Assembly (NCBI RefSeq): GCF_004761875.1
Contig: NZ_SJEY01000002.1
Location: 310,001-374,000, forward strand
DNA length: 64,000 bases
Direction of reading: 5' to 3'
Origin: Roseovarius aestuariivivens
Lineage (GTDB): Bacteria; Pseudomonadota; Alphaproteobacteria; Rhodobacterales; Rhodobacteraceae
Below are positions 1 to 7,980 of the stretch, piece by piece (the first letter of the stretch is position 1; each line of letters begins with the position of its first letter). The position numbers were made by a program, and so were the translations under genes. The notes under the pieces were generated by a model. The model saw only the letters and a list, made by a program, of their open reading frames with translations, had not been told where the DNA came from and searched no databases.

Positions 1-569
1 AGGAGCACGCCACCGGCGCGCCAATGCGGCTGCCCGCCGCGTTCGGTCGACTTGCCGAAGCTGAGTGCGAACCGGGTCGGAAGCTGTTCGGACTGGGCAA
101 AATAGCTTTCCGCACAGGCGGTCAGGCTGCCGCCGGCGATGGGCGTGATCCCCTGATAAGGCGCGGTGCCCTTGCCCTGGTCGATGAGCACGGCGAAATA
201 GCCGTCGCCGACCTGGGAATAGGGCGATCCGGGCATGATCTTGTCTCGATCAAAGCTGGCATAGGCCCGAATCTTGGCGGGCTCTCCCTCTTCGCTGGGG
301 GCGAAATAATCGGTGGCGATCAGGCGGACAGCGCCCTTGCTCTGGATCTGCAGGGACAATTTCCAGCGCAGTTTGATCGTCTGGCCGACCAGCGCTGTCA
401 GCAGCGCCATTTCCGCGATCAGCGCCTCGACCTGCGGGGGATAGTCGTGCTGCGACAGGATACCATCAAGCGCACCGTCAAGCCGGGCGACGCGGCCGCG
501 GATATCGCAGTGATCAAGCTGAAAAGGCAGAACCGTATCGTCCCACGCGATTTTCTGTCCGAGAGTCAT
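1..569 (-). CDS. hslO: Hsp33 redox-regulated chaperonin, 3' part cut by window edge
   Basis: This is a partial gene on the minus strand; its start lies inside the window and its C-terminus is off the left edge. Translating from the ATG at 569 gives an open frame of about 189 residues beginning MTLGQKIAWDDTVLPFQLD, followed by GRVARLDGALDGILSQHDYP, a LRWKLSLQIQSKGAVRLIATDY stretch in segments, and a closing ERGGQPHWRAGG. These match the substrate-binding N-domain of Hsp33. The family holds unfolded proteins after oxidative activation of a C-terminal zinc-cysteine switch; that switch would be beyond the window, so it cannot be checked. The gene diverges from the Nudix gene with about 77 bp between starts. 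The plus-strand open frame over the same bases is an antisense shadow. Confidence 0.88.
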   Translation of the reverse strand, partial: MTLGQKIAWDDTVLPFQLDHCDIRGRVARLDGALDGILSQHDYPPQVEALIAEMALLTALVGQTIKLRWKLSLQIQSKGAVRLIATDYFAPSEEGEPAKIRAYASFDRDKIMPGSPYSQVGDGYFAVLIDQGKGTAPYQGITPIAGGSLTACAESYFAQSEQLPTRFALSFGKSTERGGQPHWRAGGVL

Positions 570-646
570 AGGGGTTTCCTTGTGCGCCGGGGGTTGGCAT
601 ACCGCATCTACATATGTGCAACAAGCCACGGTCCAAGGGGCACCCG

Positions 647-1093
647 ATGATGCGACGCTTTGGCGAAACGCCCGATCCGAACCGGCACTATGTGCCACGG
701 CCGGGCGCCTATGCGATCCTTGTGCGGGACGGTCAGGTTCTTTTGACGCATCAGGCGGAACCGAAGCCGGAATACCAATTGCCCGGCGGCGGGATCGACA
801 CGGGCGAGTCGCCGGTGCGCGCGCTGCACCGGGAGGTATTCGAGGAAACGGGGTGGCGGATCACCGCGCCGCGGCGGCTGGGGGCGTTCAAACGCTTCGC
901 CTATATGCCGGAATACGACCTATGGGCCGAGAAAACCTGTCTTATCTATACCGCCCTTCCCGTGCGTCCGCACGGCCCGCCGGTTGAAACCGGGCACAGT
1001 GCCGTGTGGGCCGCCCCTGAGGTGGCCGCGCGGGTGGTTGGCAATCCCGGAGATCGGCATTTCGTCAGAACCCTGCTGGCGCGGGTGCTTTGA
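647..1093 (+). CDS. Nudix hydrolase
   Basis: This 148-residue protein has a complete Nudix box at about residues 48-70: GGGIDTGE, then seven residues, then REVFEETGW. That metal-binding signature belongs to enzymes that hydrolyse nucleoside diphosphates linked to another moiety. The substrate cannot be read from the sequence. An in-frame ATG exists 33 bp upstream at 614, but the ATG at 647 has AAGGGG about 6 bp before it and gives the usual short lead-in MMRRFGETPDPN, so I start there. It diverges from hslO and converges on the receiver/PP2C gene, whose 3' end overlaps it by 29 bp. Confidence 0.87.
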   Translation: MMRRFGETPDPNRHYVPRPGAYAILVRDGQVLLTHQAEPKPEYQLPGGGIDTGESPVRALHREVFEETGWRITAPRRLGAFKRFAYMPEYDLWAEKTCLIYTALPVRPHGPPVETGHSAVWAAPEVAARVVGNPGDRHFVRTLLARVL

Positions 1094-2345
1094 AGTCGAG
1101 CAGAACCGCCGAGATATCGTCATCAAAGACGTCGGAGCCGGCACACTCGGCAAGATGCCAGACGAGCGATTCCAGGAAAGCCAGCCCGTGACATTGCCTG
1201 AGCCGCCGCAATATGTCGGTGAGCCCGGCCTCGCCCAGAAGACCGCCGGTCTTGGTTTCGCATTCCGTGATGCCATCGGAATGCACGAGCAAGCGGTCGC
1301 CCGGGCTGAGCGTAATCTCGAACTGTTCGAATTCCGCGCCGTCGATCAGACCGACCGGCAGGCCGCCGGTGCCCACCATCTCGACCCGCCCATCACGTCG
1401 CAGAATCGCAGGGCTTGGATGTCCTGCCTGCGCCATGGTGACCAGCCCGGTATCGAGCGCGACGTCGGCCAGCAGCAGAGTGAAGTAATGTTCAGTCTCT
1501 ATTTCACCCAGAAACATGGTGTTGAGAAGGGCAATGGTTTCGGCTGGGGGGCGCGGAAAATAACCGCCGTTCCGACCACGCATAAGTGCGACGTTCTGCT
1601 CGGGCGCCGTGGCGCTGAGATACCCGGCGAGACGTGCCGTCATCAGGGCCGAGCTGATTCCGTGGCCCGAGACGTCGATCGCATAGATCCCGAGGCGGGT
1701 TTCGGACACCGGGAAACTGCCGACCAGGTCACCGCCGACATGGCCCGCCGACCGCAACAGCAGGGACAATTCCGCCGGTCCGAAATCCTGAAATCGCTCA
1801 CTGACCAGGGATTGTTGCAGCTTGCGCGCCTCGAGCAAATCGCTGTCGAGCGAGTCGTAGAGAACCTGCAAATCGCTCAGAGTCGATTCGATCAGGCGGT
1901 TTTTATCGGACAGTTCACGCTGCATGCGAACGATGCGTTCCCCGGCCGAGATACGCGCCCGCAACTCCGCCGGATTGACGGGCTTGGTGAGAAAATCGTC
2001 GGCCCCGGCATCGAGGCCCAGCGCGATATCCGCCTTGTCGCTTTTGGAGGTGAGCAAGATGAAATAGCCATAATCATCCCGACCCAGAGAACGGAAAGCC
2101 CGGCAGAAATCGAGACCGTTCATGCCGGGCATCATCCAGTCGCTGAGCACCAGATCGGGCGCCATGGCGCGGCAGATGTCCAGCGCTTCGGCTCCCGATC
2201 CGGCCTCGCACACACGATATCCCCAATTGGTCAGCGACGCGGCGAGGATGCGCCTTTGCAGGCGGCTGTCATCCACGACAAGCACCGTTTGGATTGCCCG
2301 GTCTTCGGAAACCGGCGCGGCCGTTATTACGTTTTGCGCTCCCAC
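1065..2345 (-). CDS. Response regulator with PP2C (SpoIIE/RsbU-type) serine phosphatase domain
   Basis: This 426-residue protein begins with a receiver domain (about residues 20-135) carrying VLVVDDS, the phospho-acceptor Asp69 in LVLSDWMMPGMNG, and KPVNPAEL. A coiled linker (about 140-180) follows, then a PP2C/SpoIIE phosphatase domain with GGDLVG, YAIDVSGHGISSALM and a final DDDISAVLL that supply metal-binding aspartates. The family dephosphorylates STAS anti-anti-sigma proteins in partner-switching cascades. The domain order resembles RbaY of Rhodobacter capsulatus, but identity is inferred from architecture only. The start is GTG with AAAGGTG upstream. It is transcribed divergently from an Hpt protein, which suggests one phosphorelay. 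No STAS or anti-sigma kinase gene lies nearby. Confidence 0.85.
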   Translation of the reverse strand: MGAQNVITAAPVSEDRAIQTVLVVDDSRLQRRILAASLTNWGYRVCEAGSGAEALDICRAMAPDLVLSDWMMPGMNGLDFCRAFRSLGRDDYGYFILLTSKSDKADIALGLDAGADDFLTKPVNPAELRARISAGERIVRMQRELSDKNRLIESTLSDLQVLYDSLDSDLLEARKLQQSLVSERFQDFGPAELSLLLRSAGHVGGDLVGSFPVSETRLGIYAIDVSGHGISSALMTARLAGYLSATAPEQNVALMRGRNGGYFPRPPAETIALLNTMFLGEIETEHYFTLLLADVALDTGLVTMAQAGHPSPAILRRDGRVEMVGTGGLPVGLIDGAEFEQFEITLSPGDRLLVHSDGITECETKTGGLLGEAGLTDILRRLRQCHGLAFLESLVWHLAECAGSDVFDDDISAVLLDFKAPAPAGF

Positions 2346-2490
2346 GGCGTCACCTTTACCCCATTCCCGTGGCAGGGAAGCAGAGAGCCGTTAACGACGT
2401 GTGAATGTTAAAATGCCGTTATCTTTCTGAGTCTCTTTCATCGCGTCTTAAGAGGACCGGTGCAGTATGCGGGCCTGAAAGGGGAGAACC

Positions 2491-2823
2491 ATGATCGACT
2501 GGGCACAGGTGGCAGCGCTGCGCGACGAGATCGGACCGGACGCATTCGACGAGGTGATCGAGATCTTTCTCGAGGAGGTGGACACCGAGATCGCGACGCT
2601 GCGCGACGACCCTGACCCATCGAAAGTGGAGGCGCGGTTGCACTTCCTCAAGGGCAGTGCGCTTAACCTCGGCTTTGCCGATTTCTCGGAGCTGTGCGCG
2701 AGAGGGGAACGGTTGGCCGCATCGGGGCAGCCCGAGCAGGCGGAGATCACGCAGATCTTGAGCGTTTACGATGCGTCGCGGCACACCTTTCTTGCCGGTC
2801 TCGACGCGCGGCTGGCCGGGTGA
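2491..2823 (+). CDS. Histidine phosphotransfer (Hpt) domain protein
   Basis: This 110-residue single-domain protein has the Hpt signature ARLHFLKGSALNLGF, in which His51 would accept phosphate. Single-domain Hpt proteins carry phosphoryl groups between receiver domains. It begins at ATG 2491 with GGGGAG about 6 bp upstream. The receiver/PP2C gene starts 145 bp away on the opposite strand, so the two probably share a control region and may work together; that link is inferred from position. The gene ends exactly next to the convergent ilvA stop, with no gap. Confidence 0.85.
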   Translation: MIDWAQVAALRDEIGPDAFDEVIEIFLEEVDTEIATLRDDPDPSKVEARLHFLKGSALNLGFADFSELCARGERLAASGQPEQAEITQILSVYDASRHTFLAGLDARLAG

Positions 2824-4062
2824 TCAGATCAGGAATTCAGCCAGAATCGTGTCGTTTGTGATATCGCGATACTCAAAACCGGCCTCGGTCATCTCGCGTT
2901 CGATACGCTGGAAATTCTCCGCTGCCGTCGTTTCGATCCCGATCAGCACCGACCCGAAATTGCGCGCCGATTTCTTGAGATATTCGAACCGCGCGATGTC
3001 GTCCTGAGGGCCGAGGATTTCGAGAAAGTCCTTCAGGGCCCCGGGCCGCTGGGGCATGCGCAGCACGAAGTACTTCTTCAGGCCCGCATATCGCTGGGCG
3101 CGTTCCTTGACCTCGGGCAGGCGTTCGAAATCGAAATTGCCCCCCGAGGTGACGCAAACCACCGTCTGCCCCGCGATCCGGTCCCTGATATCCTTGAGCG
3201 CATCCACGGCGAGCGCCCCGGCGGGTTCCAGCACGATGCCCTCGACATTGAGCATATCCAGCATCGTCGTGCAGATCCGATCCTCGTCGATGGCCAGGAC
3301 GTCGGCCGGCGCGATGTTCTTGAGATGCGCAAAGGTGCGCGCACCGATCTGCGCGACGGCAGCGCCGTCGGCGAAGCTGTCGACATGAGAGAGGCGCGTG
3401 GGCTGACCTGCCGCCAGCGCCGCCGCCAGACACGCCCCGCCTGACGGTTCCACCAGGGTGAGCGGCACAGCATCCCCACAATAACCGTGGGTGCCCGCAG
3501 ACAGGCCCCCGCCACCCACCGGCAGCACGATACGATCCGGCAAACGGCCCAGTTGCGCCTCGATTTCGACCGCGACAGACGCCTGCCCCTCGATCACGTC
3601 GGCATCGTCGAAGGGCGACAGGAAATGGCCGCCGGTTTCCCGGCAATACGCCTGTGCGGTGGCAAGCGTGTCGTCGAAATAATCGCCGATCAGCCGGACC
3701 TCGACCTGATCGCCGCCGAATTTCCGTGTCTGTCCGATTTTCTGTTGCGGTGTGGTCACCGGCATGAAAATCGTTCCGTGCACACCGAAGTGACGGCACA
3801 TGAAGGCGACGCCCTGGGCGTGGTTGCCGGCACTTGCACAGACGAAATGCGGCGCAGCCTCGGGGCCGGCCATCACCTTGCGCATGGCATTGAACGCGCC
3901 GCGCAGCTTGTAGGACCGCACCGGGCTGAGATCCTCGCGCTTGAGCCAGATATCGGCGCCGTAGCGATCCGAAAGCGTATCGTTCCGCGTAAGCGGCGTG
4001 GGATCGAACACGCTGCGCATCTGGGATTCGGCGGCGCGGGCGAGAGAAGGGAAGTCTGTCAT
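2824..4062 (-). CDS. ilvA: Threonine ammonia-lyase (threonine dehydratase)
   Basis: This 412-residue PLP enzyme converts threonine to 2-oxobutanoate, the first step of isoleucine synthesis. The PLP lysine is Lys52 in SPVRSYKLRGAF, and a glycine-rich phosphate-binding loop (PVGGGGLSAG) follows. The C-terminal ~80 residues (YFVLRMPQRPGALKDFL) form the ACT-like regulatory domain of biosynthetic enzymes. This length is typical of the form with one regulatory domain. A longer reading from a TTG 36 bp upstream is possible; I prefer the ATG at 4062 because it gives the usual MTDFPSLARAA start. It is divergent from argG. Confidence 0.9.
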   Translation of the reverse strand: MTDFPSLARAAESQMRSVFDPTPLTRNDTLSDRYGADIWLKREDLSPVRSYKLRGAFNAMRKVMAGPEAAPHFVCASAGNHAQGVAFMCRHFGVHGTIFMPVTTPQQKIGQTRKFGGDQVEVRLIGDYFDDTLATAQAYCRETGGHFLSPFDDADVIEGQASVAVEIEAQLGRLPDRIVLPVGGGGLSAGTHGYCGDAVPLTLVEPSGGACLAAALAAGQPTRLSHVDSFADGAAVAQIGARTFAHLKNIAPADVLAIDEDRICTTMLDMLNVEGIVLEPAGALAVDALKDIRDRIAGQTVVCVTSGGNFDFERLPEVKERAQRYAGLKKYFVLRMPQRPGALKDFLEILGPQDDIARFEYLKKSARNFGSVLIGIETTAAENFQRIEREMTEAGFEYRDITNDTILAEFLI

Positions 4063-4183
4063 GCCCGTCTGCTTGGCCGAATGCGGGGCCGCTGGCAAGG
4101 GGTCACAGCAGCGGCACTCCCTTGCTCAAACGCAGAAAACCCGGTAAGCGCCGGGCGCGTCTGACGGACAAAAGGGGAAGACC

Positions 4184-5407
4184 ATGGCTGCGCCGAAGAA
4201 AGTTGTTCTCGCTTATTCCGGGGGGCTTGATACCTCGATCATCCTGAAATGGCTGCAAACGGAATACGGGTGCGAAGTCGTCACCTTTACCGCAGACCTG
4301 GGGCAGGGCGAAGAACTGGGACCGGCGCGCGAAAAGGCCGAGCTTTTGGGGATTAAGCCCGAGAATATCTATATCGAGGACATCCGCGAGGAATTCGTAC
4401 GGGATTTCGTGTTCCCGATGTTCCGCGCGAATGCGGTCTATGAGGGTCTTTATCTGCTAGGAACCTCAATCGCGCGGCCGCTCATTTCCAAGCGTCTGGT
4501 CGAGATCGCGGCCGAGACCGGCGCGGATGCGGTGGCACATGGCGCGACGGGCAAAGGCAACGACCAGGTCCGGTTCGAACTGGCGGCCTATGCGCTTAAT
4601 CCCGAGATCAAGGTGATCGCACCCTGGCGGATCTGGGACCTGACCAGCCGCACGAAGCTGATCGACTTTGCCGAGAAGAACCAGATTCCGATCGCCAAGG
4701 ACAAACGCGGCGAGGCGCCGTTCTCGGTTGATGCGAACCTCTTGCACACCTCGTCCGAGGGTAAAGCGCTGGAAGATCCGGCCGAGATGGCGCCCGATCA
4801 TGTCTATCAGCGCACGGTCAATCCAGAGGACGCGCCCGATACGCCCGAATATATCGAGGTCGGTTTCGAAAAAGGTGATGCGGTCAGCATCGATGGCGAA
4901 GCGTTGAGCCCGGCCAGTCTGTTGACGAAATTGAACGAGTTGGGCGGCAAGCATGGCGTGGGCCGGCTCGATCTCGTTGAGGGACGGTTCGTCGGGATGA
5001 AAAGCAGGGGGATCTACGAGACACCCGGCGGGACCATCCTTCTGGAGGCGCATCGGGGGATTGAACAGATCACGCTGGACCGCGGCGCCGCACATCTGAA
5101 GGATGAGCTGATGCCGCGGTATGCCGAGCTGATCTATAACGGATTCTGGTACAGCCCCGAGCGCGAGATGTTGCAGGCGGCGATCGACCACTCGCAGGCG
5201 CACGTCACCGGCACGGTGCGGATCAAGCTTTACAAGGGATCTGCGCGCACGGTCGGGCGCTGGTCGGACCATTCGCTTTATTCCGAGGCGCATGTGACCT
5301 TCGAGGATGATGCCGGCGCCTATGATCAAAAGGACGCGGCGGGCTTCATTCAGCTCAACGCGCTTCGGCTTAAATTGCTGGCGGCGCGCAACAAGCGGCT
5401 GAAATAG
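4184..5407 (+). CDS. argG: Argininosuccinate synthase
   Basis: The 407-residue product ligates citrulline and aspartate with ATP in arginine synthesis. It shows the N-type ATP pyrophosphatase loop AYSGGLDTS near residue 10, and later [13 protein letters not shown] and [14 protein letters not shown], which are standard for the family; the length is full. The start is ATG 4184 with a strong AGGGGAAG about 5 bp upstream. It is monocistronic here, with a divergent ilvA upstream and a convergent sulfotransferase-like gene 33 bp downstream. Confidence 0.97.
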   Translation: MAAPKKVVLAYSGGLDTSIILKWLQTEYGCEVVTFTADLGQGEELGPAREKAELLGIKPENIYIEDIREEFVRDFVFPMFRANAVYEGLYLLGTSIARPLISKRLVEIAAETGADAVAHGATGKGNDQVRFELAAYALNPEIKVIAPWRIWDLTSRTKLIDFAEKNQIPIAKDKRGEAPFSVDANLLHTSSEGKALEDPAEMAPDHVYQRTVNPEDAPDTPEYIEVGFEKGDAVSIDGEALSPASLLTKLNELGGKHGVGRLDLVEGRFVGMKSRGIYETPGGTILLEAHRGIEQITLDRGAAHLKDELMPRYAELIYNGFWYSPEREMLQAAIDHSQAHVTGTVRIKLYKGSARTVGRWSDHSLYSEAHVTFEDDAGAYDQKDAAGFIQLNALRLKLLAARNKRLK

Positions 5408-5440
5408 AGCCTGTTTCTAGAAGCGATACAGCAGGTCCGG

Positions 5441-6163
5441 TCAGGGTAGTTCGAGCCTGTATTGACTGAGGTGCTGGTAGGCCGGCATCGCGGCCTCGGC
5501 GAGATCGGCACGCGGCCCGTCGAGTTGTGGCAGGTCACCTTCCGCCGCCGCAAAACCCGTCGAATCGTGCACCGCCTTGTACCAGTGCGCGGCCCAGACG
5601 CCGTCATCGGCGTGCCCGCCCTTTGGCCAGGACAGCATCGCAGGATCGAATGGCAGACCGATGGCGGCGCAGAGCGCACGCAGCATCGCCTCGGGCGCGC
5701 GACGAATATCCGCGCTGTCAATCACGACAGGCGCGTGGTCGTTGGTGCGCAGCATATCGAACAGCTCGGCCTGTTGAACGAACCCGATATCATCCAGGGT
5801 CGGGTTGTCGTATTTCGCGGAAAAGCTTGCGGCAACGCGAGCCGGGTGACGAATGAGAAACACATTCGTCAGCTCAAACAGCCAATCACGCGGAAACCCG
5901 GCGATCATGTGTTGCGCCATATGTTTCTGGTAGTAGTGCGGGCGATTTCCCGGGATGGGACCAAGCAGGCCCTCTATGACCTGTTCCAGATCCTGAGGCT
6001 GGGCCGCGAGAATCGCGTCGCGCATCGGGTGTTCGAGGCCCGTTTGTGCAAGGTAGGCCGCATAGAACGGTTCGTCGATCACGGCGCAATCGGAACGCGC
6101 GCCGAAACTGTACATCATCGCGGTCGACAGATTGCGCGGCCCGGACCACATCGCGATCCGCAT
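5441..6163 (-). CDS. Sulfotransferase-family protein
   Basis: This 240-residue protein begins MRIAMWSGPRNLSTAMMYSF. SGPRNLST matches the 5'-phosphosulfate-binding loop of PAPS-dependent sulfotransferases, and FLIRHPARVAASF looks like the 3'-phosphate-binding segment. The acceptor substrate is unknown. The start overlaps the stop of the upstream aminotransferase as TGATG, which implies translational coupling. The frame stays open far upstream of this start, through the aminotransferase in another frame; that extension is not coding. Such a pair may act on the same metabolite, but I cannot name it. Confidence 0.78.
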   Translation of the reverse strand: MRIAMWSGPRNLSTAMMYSFGARSDCAVIDEPFYAAYLAQTGLEHPMRDAILAAQPQDLEQVIEGLLGPIPGNRPHYYQKHMAQHMIAGFPRDWLFELTNVFLIRHPARVAASFSAKYDNPTLDDIGFVQQAELFDMLRTNDHAPVVIDSADIRRAPEAMLRALCAAIGLPFDPAMLSWPKGGHADDGVWAAHWYKAVHDSTGFAAAEGDLPQLDGPRADLAEAAMPAYQHLSQYRLELP

Positions 6164-7071
6164 CAGGCGCATTCCTGCTGGATAAGACCCTTGTAAAGTG
6201 CCTGAATACGTTCCGTGACCGGCCCCATTTCGCCGGTGCCAATGGTGCGGCCATCGATCTCTCCGACCGGGGTTTGCGCGCCGAACGTCCCGGTGAGAAA
6301 CGCCTCGTCCGCACCGTACGTGTCGACGAGCGAATAATTCCGCTCGTAAACCGGAATATCGTTTGCACGGCAGAGGTCGATCACCTTCTGCCGCGTGATG
6401 CCGTTCATGCAGTAATCGCCGGTGGACGTCCAAACCTCGCCCTTCCGGACAATGAAGAAATTGCAGGCATTCGTCGTGTTCACGAATCCATGGATATCCA
6501 GCATCAGCGCCTCGTCCGCACCGGCCTTTTCGGCGGCGATACAGGCAAGGATGCAGTTCAGCTTGGAGTGAGAATTGAGTTTCGGATCCTGGGTCATCGG
6601 CAAGCCGCGCATATGCGGCACCGTCGCAAGGCGGATGGGCCGGGCGATTTTGGGCTTGGAGTGTTCCATGATTATGGTCACGGTCGGCCCCCGTTTCGAC
6701 AGGGAAGGGTGCTGAAACGGGCGCGATTTGACGCCCCGGGTCACCATCAGGCGCGCATGTGCATCCGTTGTCATTCCGTTGGCAGTTTGCGTGTCGATCA
6801 GGGCCTGAATCACCGCGTCCCTGGTCATGCCGATATCGAGATCGATGGCCTTGGCGGCCTCGAAAAGCCGATCGAGGTGATCGTCGGCAAAGGCCCAGGT
6901 GCCATTGTAAAGGCGCAGACCCTCCCAAACGCCGTCGCCTAGCATGAAGCCGCTGTCATAGACGCTCACCAATGCCTCAGCCTTGGGCACGATCCGCCCG
7001 TTCAGCCAGATCAGGATCTCTTCGTTGCGGGCGTCTTCCTCGGCCTGATGGGTGGTTTGGTGGTCCGTCAT
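6163..7071 (-). CDS. Class IV PLP-dependent aminotransferase (branched-chain/D-amino-acid type)
   Basis: The 302-residue product has the class IV fold markers VSVYDSGFMLGDGVWEGLRLY near the N-terminus in segments, the PLP lysine in LNSHSKLNC, and the cofactor-binding run GFVNTTNACNFFIV. It could be a branched-chain aminotransferase, a D-amino-acid transaminase or an aminodeoxychorismate lyase relative. The coupled sulfotransferase-like gene is not typical of ilvE, so the substrate is open. The gene starts with ATG at 7071. It is the first gene of a two-gene leftward unit, divergent from msrA. Confidence 0.8.
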   Translation of the reverse strand: MTDHQTTHQAEEDARNEEILIWLNGRIVPKAEALVSVYDSGFMLGDGVWEGLRLYNGTWAFADDHLDRLFEAAKAIDLDIGMTRDAVIQALIDTQTANGMTTDAHARLMVTRGVKSRPFQHPSLSKRGPTVTIIMEHSKPKIARPIRLATVPHMRGLPMTQDPKLNSHSKLNCILACIAAEKAGADEALMLDIHGFVNTTNACNFFIVRKGEVWTSTGDYCMNGITRQKVIDLCRANDIPVYERNYSLVDTYGADEAFLTGTFGAQTPVGEIDGRTIGTGEMGPVTERIQALYKGLIQQECA

Positions 7072-7234
7072 GTTTCACGCGCGCCTGTACGTATGTTTCA
7101 GACACGACGCTAGGGATCGGAAAACAAGGTGCCAAGCCCCAATCGTCGCTCACTGACGCGTGACCTCACGGGGTGGTGAATTGGCGTCGCACACATCGAC
7201 TGTCACGGTAGGCCATGTTCAGGAGGGCCGTGAC

Positions 7235-7897
7235 ATGATCGGATTGAGAGAAGCGAAAGCCGCGTTGCTTGGAGTGCTGATCTGCGTGGGCTTCGGGGTG
7301 CAGTCGGGGCCGGCACGGGCGGCGGGCACCGAGGTTCTGACCGTCGCGGGCGGGTGTTTCTGGTGCGTCGAGGCCGATTTCGAGTCGGTTCGTGGCGTCA
7401 AGGAAGTCGTATCAGGTTACACTGGCGGACGCGTCGCCAACCCGACCTACAAACAGGTGACACGCGGCGGCACGGGACATTATGAGGCGGTTCAGATCAT
7501 GTTCGATCCAGACCAAGTCAGCCGGGCACAATTGTTGCATCTGTTCTTCCGCTCGGTCGATCCCACCGATGCCGGGGGCCAATTCTGTGACCGTGGCGAA
7601 AGCTACCGCACCGCGGTTTTCGTTGCTGACGCCGAGGAGAAACGCCTGGCCGAAGACACGAGGGCCAAAGCGGCACGGGCTTTGGGACGCAAGATCGTGA
7701 CGCCGATATTGAGCCAAGGCCGCTTTTGGAAAGCAGAGGCCTATCACCAGGATTATTACAAGGGCGACAAGATCGTCCTCACCCGGTTCGGACCGAAAAA
7801 GCAATCCGCCGCCTACAAGGCCTATAGGGACGCGTGCCGCCGCGACGATCGCGTCCGTCAGCTTTGGGGCAACGCCGCACCTTTCGTGGGCTCCTGA
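7235..7897 (+). CDS. msrA: Peptide-methionine (S)-S-oxide reductase, exported form
   Basis: The 220-residue enzyme reduces methionine-S-sulfoxide in proteins. The catalytic cysteine is Cys41 in AGGCFWCVEADF, and GHYEAVQIMFDP, FRSVDPTDAGGQFCDRG and AYHQDYY are standard MsrA segments. The first ~30 residues are a Sec-type signal peptide (hydrophobic ALLGVLICVGFGV, then GPARAA), so it probably acts in the periplasm. The longer frame from 7160 is unlikely: AGGAGGG lies 7 bp before the ATG at 7235, and only this start puts the signal peptide at the end. MutS follows on the same strand after 83 bp. Confidence 0.92.
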   Translation: MIGLREAKAALLGVLICVGFGVQSGPARAAGTEVLTVAGGCFWCVEADFESVRGVKEVVSGYTGGRVANPTYKQVTRGGTGHYEAVQIMFDPDQVSRAQLLHLFFRSVDPTDAGGQFCDRGESYRTAVFVADAEEKRLAEDTRAKAARALGRKIVTPILSQGRFWKAEAYHQDYYKGDKIVLTRFGPKKQSAAYKAYRDACRRDDRVRQLWGNAAPFVGS

Positions 7898-7980
7898 CCG
7901 TAGCGTGTAACATACGCTTAGACCTTTCGCCTGCCCGGTTGACTTTGTAGGGTTTTGCAAAGCCGACTTGGGGGGCAGGC

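Noticed and set aside
24-650. 208-codon open frame on the plus strand at the left edge
   Set aside because: It lies antisense to the clear hslO coding frame on the minus strand and has no family features.
984-2411. 475-codon plus-strand open frame
   Set aside because: It is the antisense of the receiver/PP2C gene, which shows complete domain motifs.
2391-2412. CtrA site between the PP2C and Hpt genes
   Set aside because: TTAA half-sites are 13 bp apart; the consensus needs 7.
6173-6928. N-terminal extension of the sulfotransferase-like gene in its own frame
   Set aside because: It would overlap the whole aminotransferase; the TGATG junction gives a natural start at 6163.
7074-7090. Possible third parS (GTTTCACGCGCG)
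   Set aside because: Only the left half matches; the palindrome is not formed.
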